A program made the position numbers and the translations under genes. DNA of 64,000 bases from Scilla litardierei. Its lineage: Eukaryota > Streptophyta > Magnoliopsida > Asparagales > Asparagaceae. The notes under the pieces were generated by a model that saw only the letters and a list, made by a program, of their open reading frames with translations, had not been told where the DNA came from and ran no database searches. The stretch covers positions 43,757,375 to 43,821,374 of the forward strand of contig CM061142.1 of assembly GCA_030789695.1 (NCBI GenBank), written 5' to 3'. Of the stretch, positions 57,935 through 64,000 are shown piece after piece; the stretch's first letter is position 1, and the number at the start of each line of letters is the position of its first letter.

Positions 57935-58895
57935 TGTTGGAAATAAAACAACACGGCATGGCGGAACACAACGACGCCTTGGGATCCAAGCGGAATACCA
58001 ACCCTAATAAACTGAACAGAAATTTAGGGCTAGCAAAAGAACCCCAATTCACCCAACAATAAACCATATAACCTTGCAATAGAAAGTAGCAAACGAATAA
58101 TACCAACAATCAAATCAAACGCAGACCTGAGAGAAATTACACTGGTTCGTTTGTAAACAACCTACATCCAGCAATCCGAGACGGTTCCACTATCAGAGAG
58201 ATCCACCAATATAAGGTTACAATTTCTTCTGCTCACGTGAGTAATAACTTGGCCAATAGCACAAGCCCTGACAAACTAACTCAAGGAAGAAGAAATCAAA
58301 GGAGGAATAGAGAAGAAAACACTCACCTTCTCAATCAAGAACTCCAAACCGTAATCTCTCTCTAGAATCTCCAAGGGGGTGGATTTTGGCTTCCAAAAGC
58401 TCCAGATATCAAATAGAGGTTTAACCTATTCTAAAACAATAGATAGGGTTACATAGGAACCCCAAAATCCTGAGAAAATCAATCCAGGCCGTCGGCCGCG
58501 CAGCCTGGCCCCGCGCGTGCTCGGCCCGAGTAGGTCCACAGCTCGGTCTGCTCGATCGAGCTGATAAGTGCTGCTGCTGTCACTGGGTGTAGTCGAGTCG
58601 ACTCGGTCGAGTAGCATAGCTACTCGACCCGAGTAGTTATTCCCTACAGATCTCTCTCAAACAGCAAACTCTCAGACTTCTAAAACCATCAGAATCCTAC
58701 TGTAGCTCGACCGAGTAGCATACTACTCGATCAAGTAGCCTCCTGCTCGACCGAGTAGAAGATCGCCCGAGTCGACGAAAACTTCCCACTGCTTACTGTT
58801 TCTGCTTTGCTCCTGTAGCTCGGTCAAGTAGCTTGACAACTCGACCGAGTCGCCTGGGAAACCATCATATGAGACTTGTATAATAAAAAACAACA
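57935..58895 (-). repeat. Tork-7 3' LTR
   Basis: 961 bp; minus-strand start TGTTGTTTTTTATTATAC, end TTTATTTCCAACA. Palindrome array CTCG(A/G)(T/C)CGAG at 58519-58850. Confidence 0.9.
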
Positions 58896-59007
58896 CTCTA
58901 CATTGATTCAAATCTCATCACCAATACTCCTGCACCTCCACACTGCACGCCATGACCCTCTCTCTGATTATCATCATCGTCTCAGAACACGCGCCCTTCG
59001 GCGCCAC
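58896..59007 (-). other. Tork-7 3' leader
   Basis: Short non-coding spacer between pol and the 3' LTR. No clear polypurine tract remains (minus-strand aatgtagag abuts the LTR). Confidence 0.4.
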
Positions 59008-62000
59008 CTAAGCCAACAAGGAAATCAGCTCTAGGCATACCTGGAGCTTGACGGCAGGAACTGGCTTGGTAAACATGTCTGCGGGGTTCTTCTCAGTCGG
59101 GATCTTCTGAAGATCTATTTCATTCTTCTCCAACTCTAGGAAGGAATCATACACCTCAATATACTTCGTCCTCGAACTGTATGCCTGGTGCTTTGCCCGA
59201 TGAATGGCACTCTGGCTATCACAATGCACATGTGATGAATCATGCGGCACCCCCAAATCTCTCAGCAGACTCCTAAAATACTTGGCCTCCTGTACAGCTT
59301 CCACCGCTACAATCAACTCGGCCTCTGTGGTCGATAGTGCAACCACAGACCGTAAGACCGACCTCCACGATACCGTGGTAGTGCCTAATGTGAACACATA
59401 CCCAGTGGTAGATCACCACCTGTCTCTATCACCTGCATAATCGCTATCGCAGTATCCTATCAGAACCTTTCCGTCTCCTCTCTCATAGAGGATCCCGACA
59501 CTCGCCGTGCCTCGCGGATATCTCAAAATCTACTTGACGGCCTGCCAATGCTCCTTGCCTGGATTAGCTATGTACCTGCTAACTACTCCCATGGCATGTG
59601 CAATATCTGGACGTGTGCAAACCATTGCATACATCAAGCTTTCCACTACACTCGCATATGGCACATGAGACATACATGTCTTATCCTCATCGGTGCTTGG
59701 CGACTGATTCACCGATAGCTGAAAATAAGCTCCCAAAGGCGTTGTCACAGGCTTCGCGCTCTCCATCCCAAAACGGACTAGCACCTTCTGAATGTACCCT
59801 TGTTGTGACAATCTGAGCTCATGCTTCTTCCTATCTCAGAAAATCTCCATTTCAAGAATCTTCTTTGCGGGCCCTAAGTCCTTCATGTCGAACTCTTGCC
59901 CAAGCTTCGCCTTCAGCTTCTTCACCTCAGACATGCTATTAGAAGCAATAAGCATGTCGTCCACGTAGAGCAACAAATAGATCTTCAAGCCATCCTTAAG
60001 TGTGCGTACATACACACATTGATCCTTGATACTCCTCTCGAAGCCTGCTCCCATCATGAAGCTATCAAATCGTTTATACCACTGCCTGGGTGATTGCTTC
60101 AACCCGTACAACAATTTCTTAAACCTGCACACCATGGTCTGTTGCCCCTCAACTCTGAACCCCTCAAGCTGTTGCATATAGATTTCTTCATCAAGATCTC
60201 CATGCAGAAAGGCGGTCTTCACATCGAGTTATTCCAACTCCATGTCCATGCTAGCAACTAGCGCCAACAACACCCGAATGGATGTTTGTCGTACAGCCCG
60301 CGAGAATATCTTGTTGTAGTCTTCTCCCTTCCGTTGTGCAAACCCCTTGGCTACCAACCTTGCCTATTACCTGACTTCATTTCCATCATGAGTTGAGCTT
60401 TCCTTTACCTTATATATCCAACGACAACCAATGTCATGCTTCTCGCTGGGTAACTGCACCAACTCCCATGTGTCATTCCGGTGAAGGGACTCCATCTCCT
60501 CCTCCATAGCTCCTTGCCACTGAGCGGCATCTCCTGAGACTATGGCTCCACAATATGTCAATGGATCCTCATGCTCTAGGTTGAGTGCATAAGACGCCAT
60601 ATCATCAAAAGAATAACCCGCATAATCCCATGCTCCAAATCTTTCTGGCGCCTTCTTAACCCTCTTCGATGTCCATGTTTCATCATCACCTGCATAGGTG
60701 TCAACGCGTACCTGAGATGACCCGGGTGTCTGCACTTGGTCCTCAATATGGACCTCATCATCTCCCATAGCTGGGACATCGACCATCAACTCTTTGCATG
60801 GTCGCTGAGTGGGCTGGACCGAAAGATTGACAACTCTGTCAAAGACTTCTCTGCAGACATGTCCCCTCTTGAATGAGAATGCTCAGCCCTGAGCATTGCA
60901 TCCTCATCAAAAGTGACATGTCGGCTCACGATCGCTTTCTGACCCTCTGGATCCCATAAGCGATATCCCTTGACACCGTGGCCATATCCAAGAAAGATAC
61001 ACTTCTTTGCTCTTGGATCCAACTTGTCGCCCCTCTTATGCACATACGCCTGGCAACCCGCAATGCGCAAGTAAGAATAATCTCCCGCTTTACCACTTCA
61101 CAGTTCCTTAGGAATCTTGTAACCTATAGCCACTGATGGAACTCTGTTCACTATATGAACTGTAGTGGTAAGGATTTCACCCCAAAATTCCTTCCCTAAA
61201 CCGGCTGAGTGTCTCAAGCATTGCACTCGCTCCAACAATGTCTGATTCATCCAGTCCACCACACCATTAGACTGCGAATCTCCATGTGTGCTAAAGTGAC
61301 TACAGATTCCATTGAGTTTGCAGAAATTTCTAAACTCCCTTTAGGTATATTCACCTCCATTGTCAGATCTCAGCACCTTCACATGTTTTTCGGTTTGTTT
61401 CTCCACCATGGTCTTCCACTCTCTGAACATGTCAAATGTCTGGTCCTTTGACTTCATTAAGTACATCCAGAATTTGCGAGAGTAATCATCAATGAATAAT
61501 ACAAAATACCTAGCTCCCCCTATTGACGGCTCTGGGCACGGACCCCACACATCTGTGTGTACATAGTCAAGTGGTCATATGCTAGTATGCTTCCCCGTGT
61601 TGAACTGCACCTTTGTCTTCTTTCCGTACACAAAGGACTCGCAGAATTCTACACTCTCATTCGAGGCTTCAATCAGTTTTCTTCTTCGGAGTACATCGAG
61701 GGTTTTGTCACATGGATGCCCCAAGCGATAATGCCATAACTTGGCTGAATCTCCAGGAACTGAGCTCGTAGTGCTTACGTCTGCTTCACCTTCAACTATG
61801 GTACCTTGAAAGGCATACAAGTTTCCCACTTTCCTTCCCTTCATCACAACCATGGCTTCTTTGGAGACTCTCAGTTGGTCTTTTCCAAAACCGACTTACA
61901 TCCGGCATTGTCCAATACGCCTAGGCTCTTCCGCAGATCTAAGACATGCCTCACATCGGCAAGTGTTCTCACTATGCCGTCATGCATCTTTATCCAGACG

Positions 62001-62964
62001 GTTCTAATACCCGTAGTCTTGCAAACTGCATTGTTCCCCATGAGGATTGAACATCCATCTTCCTTGGAACAGTATGTAGCAAACCAACTCCTATAAGGAG
62101 TCATATGGTATGAGCAACCACTATCCATGAGCCATGCCATATTTGCATCACCTGCAATCCCTGCGGCAAACATCTCGGTATCTCTATCTTCATCACGGAC
62201 TTGCTCACCATCAATCCCCAAAGATGCCGAAACGGACTCTTTCTCGGCCTCCTTGCCTATCTTCCTAACCTTGTTAGGACACCGGTTCGAAAAATGACCC
62301 TTCTTCTGACAAATGAAACATGTGATATTCGCATACCTATCCTGCGAATGTCTTGACTTGGAGCGATCATTGTTCTTCTTGAAGCCTCCTCTCTTTTCCT
62401 GTCGACCCCTCACATGTAATGCCTCCTCGCAGTTACTCACATGTTCTCTACCTTGAACCTTGCCACACAGTTGCTCGGTGTGAAGCGCTGCCTTCACCTC
62501 TTCCACGGTGAGAGTTGTTCGGTTATAAATCATCGACCGAACGAATTGGTTAAACTCCGCAGGCAATGAACACAACAAGATAACCGCTTGTTGTTCATCC
62601 TCAATCTTCACATCCATACCCTGCAACTCCAGCACTATCCGGTTCAACTCATCCATGTGATCCTTCACCGCTGATCCACATTTCATCTTGAGAGTATACC
62701 GCTGATCCACATGTCAGATGTCGTAGCCTCATCTAAGACTTCCCTCAGAACATTATGTGATAACGACAACTGAATTGCGCTGTAGGCCTTCCTCTCCATC
62801 TCCGCCTTAGCGGATTCTTTTGCCTCCTTATTGATATTCGACACATCGAATACAATCTGGTAACATCCCGTCTGCATCAGAACATTCTTCACCTTCGTCT
62901 GCCAGATTCGAAAATCATTCTGGTCGGTGAACTTCTCAATGTTCAATGTTGCTAACGACACCAT
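59008..62964 (-). pseudogene. gag-pol: Decayed gag-pol of Tork-7
   Basis: Gag starts at 62964 (MVSLATLNIEKF) with zinc knuckle CFICQKKGHFSNRC (62280-62325). Protease WLMDSGCSYHMT near 62110-62140. Pre-integrase LWHYRLGHPC near 61730, followed by CESF where a second Cys is usual. Integrase HTDVWGP, RSDNGGEY (~61350), then NGVVDWMNQT (~61245) with Asp where the catalytic Glu is expected. RT GDLDEEIYMQ (~60200) and YVDDMLIA (~59960). RNase H STTEAELIVAV (~59330), end ADMFTKPVPA (~59060). At least seven frame breaks or stops separate the readable segments, so the copy cannot encode a functional polyprotein. Confidence 0.9.
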
Positions 62965-63001
62965 CTTTTCGCCACTAACTTCCTTTGCAAACGAACCACA
63001 A

Positions 63002-63013
63002 GCTCTGATACCA
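63002..63013 (-). other. Primer-binding site of Tork-7
   Basis: Minus-strand TGGTATCAGAGC, 2 nt from the 5' LTR end. Confidence 0.93.
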
Positions 63014-63015
63014 CT

Positions 63016-63979
63016 TGTTGGGAATAAAACAACACGACGTGGCAGAACACAACGACGCCTTAGGATCCAAGTGGAATACCAACTATAATAAACTGATCAG
63101 GAATCTAGGGCTAGCAAAAGAACCCCAATTCACCCAACAATAAACCCTACGACCTTGCAATAGAAAGTAGCAAACTAATAATAGCAACAATCAAATCAAG
63201 CGCAGACACGAGAGAAATTACCCTGGTTCTGTTGTAAACAACCTACATCCAGCAATCCGAGACAATTCCACTATTAGAGAGATCCACCAATCTAATGTTA
63301 CAATCTTGCTTCCGCTCACGTGAGTAATAACTTGACCAATAGCACATGCCCTCACAAATTCACTAAAGGAAGAAGAAATCAAAGGAGGAATAAAGAAGAA
63401 AACACTCGCATTCTCAATCAAGAACTACAAACCCTAATCTCTCTCTAGAATCTCCAAGGGGGTGGCTTTTGGCTTCCAAAAGCTCCAGATATCAAATTGA
63501 GGCTTAACCTAATCTAAAACAATAGATAAGGTTAAATAGGAACCCCCAAATTCTGAGAAAATCAATCCAGGCTGTCGGCCGCGCAGCCTGGCCCCACGCA
63601 TGGTCGGCCCGAGTAGGTCCACAGCTCGATATGCTCGACCGAGCTGATAAGCGCTGCTGCTGCTGCTGAGGGGAGTCGAGTCTACTCGGTCGAGTAGCAT
63701 AGCTACTCGACCCGAGTAGGTATTCCCTGCAGAGCTCTCTCAAACAGCAAACTCTCGGACTTCTGAGACCATCAGAATCCTACTGTAGCTCGACTGAGTA
63801 GCATACTACTCGATCGAGTAGCCTCCTGCTCGACCGAGTAGAAGATCGCCCGAGTCGGCGAAAACTTCCCACTACTTACTCTTTCTGCTCTGCTCCTGTA
63901 GCTCGGTCGAGTAGCTTGACAACTCGACCGAGTTGTCTGGGAAACCATCATATGAGACTTGAATCACAAAAAAACAACA
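63016..63979 (-). repeat. Tork-7 5' LTR
   Basis: 964 bp. A TATA-like plus-strand TTAAATA near 63532-63538 and the CTCGATCGAG / CTCGACCGAG array at 63603-63934, in promoter order on the minus strand. Confidence 0.9.
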
Positions 63980-64000
63980 GTTTGCTTATCATCAAAACAA

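Larger units (their letters stand above)
57935..63979 (-). mobile_element. Tork-7: structurally complete Ty1/copia (Tork-like) element
   Basis: 6045 bp, minus strand, perfect TSD GTTTG (57930-57934 and 63980-63984). LTRs 57935-58895 and 63016-63979. Primer-binding site at 63002-63013, one gag-pol region. By eye the LTRs differ at around one base in ten, so the insertion is old compared with Sire-2. A single gag-pol about 4 kb long with no extra ORF separates it from the Sireviruses. Confidence 0.9.

Overview
The window is a repeat-dense piece of a nuclear genome from a flowering plant with a large genome. I cannot name the species. Almost all of it consists of LTR retrotransposons inserted into one another, plus one Helitron. 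The LTR ends, target-site duplications (TSDs), primer-binding sites and TATA boxes can mostly be placed to the base. The only non-transposon DNA I see is a small gene-derived island at about 31143-32806 plus 41356-41829. It holds the remains of an RTE1-like (DUF778/TMEM222) gene and an F-box gene, and a retrotransposon splits it.

Layout. 1-24211: the 3' half of a Sirevirus-type Ty1/copia element, 'Sire-1' (third ORF, multi-PPT leader, 3' LTR). An 8.2 kb Helitron (1024-9240) sits in its 3' leader. A complete, young Sirevirus, 'Sire-2' (11540-24025, TSD GGAAA), sits in its 3' LTR. The Helitron carries a 2.7 kb solo LTR (LTR-A, 3480-6148). 24212-31142: 3' part of a second copia element, 'Cop-8', with a giant inverted repeat (about 1.55 kb arms) and a GC-rich LTR. 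32807-41303 (minus): 'Sire-3', a gag-only relative of Sire-2, containing solo LTR-C (35941-37922, TSD CTAGC). 41830-46950 (minus): fragments 'Sire-5' and 'Sire-4', the latter containing solo LTR-B (42561-45186, TSD CGAGT). 46955-47702: a gypsy LTR fragment (LTR-D). 47703-57934 (minus): a wrecked copia element, 'Cop-6', containing a non-autonomous Tat-like gypsy element, 'Tat-1' (48710-55461, TSD GTCAC). 57935-63979 (minus): a decayed but structurally complete Tork-like copia element, 'Tork-7' (TSD GTTTG).

How the parts relate. Sire-2 encodes gag (Gag, 749 aa), pol (protease, integrase, reverse transcriptase, RNase H) and a 560-aa third ORF in the env-like position that resembles a plant transposon-associated domain rather than an envelope. 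Sire-3 shares LTR blocks with Sire-2 but has only a decayed gag, so it looks like a non-autonomous partner. The most striking pattern is that nearly every LTR family here, from both superfamilies, has its own array of short palindromes about 45-125 bp upstream of its TATA-like box: CTAGTCGGTC, CAGTCGACTG, CAGACGTCTG, GGTCGACTAG, GCTCGGCCGAGC, CTCGATCGAG, CACGTG or GC-rich dyads. Sire-2 carries a second copy of the array in front of its third ORF, and the Helitron-borne gypsy-type LTR carries the Sirevirus version with flanking sequence. The inverted repeat of Cop-8 is a second unusual structure: five paired hairpins share one loop motif, CCTTGAGTTGACTCAACAA.

All identity statements are by-eye comparisons. 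No alignments or database searches were run.
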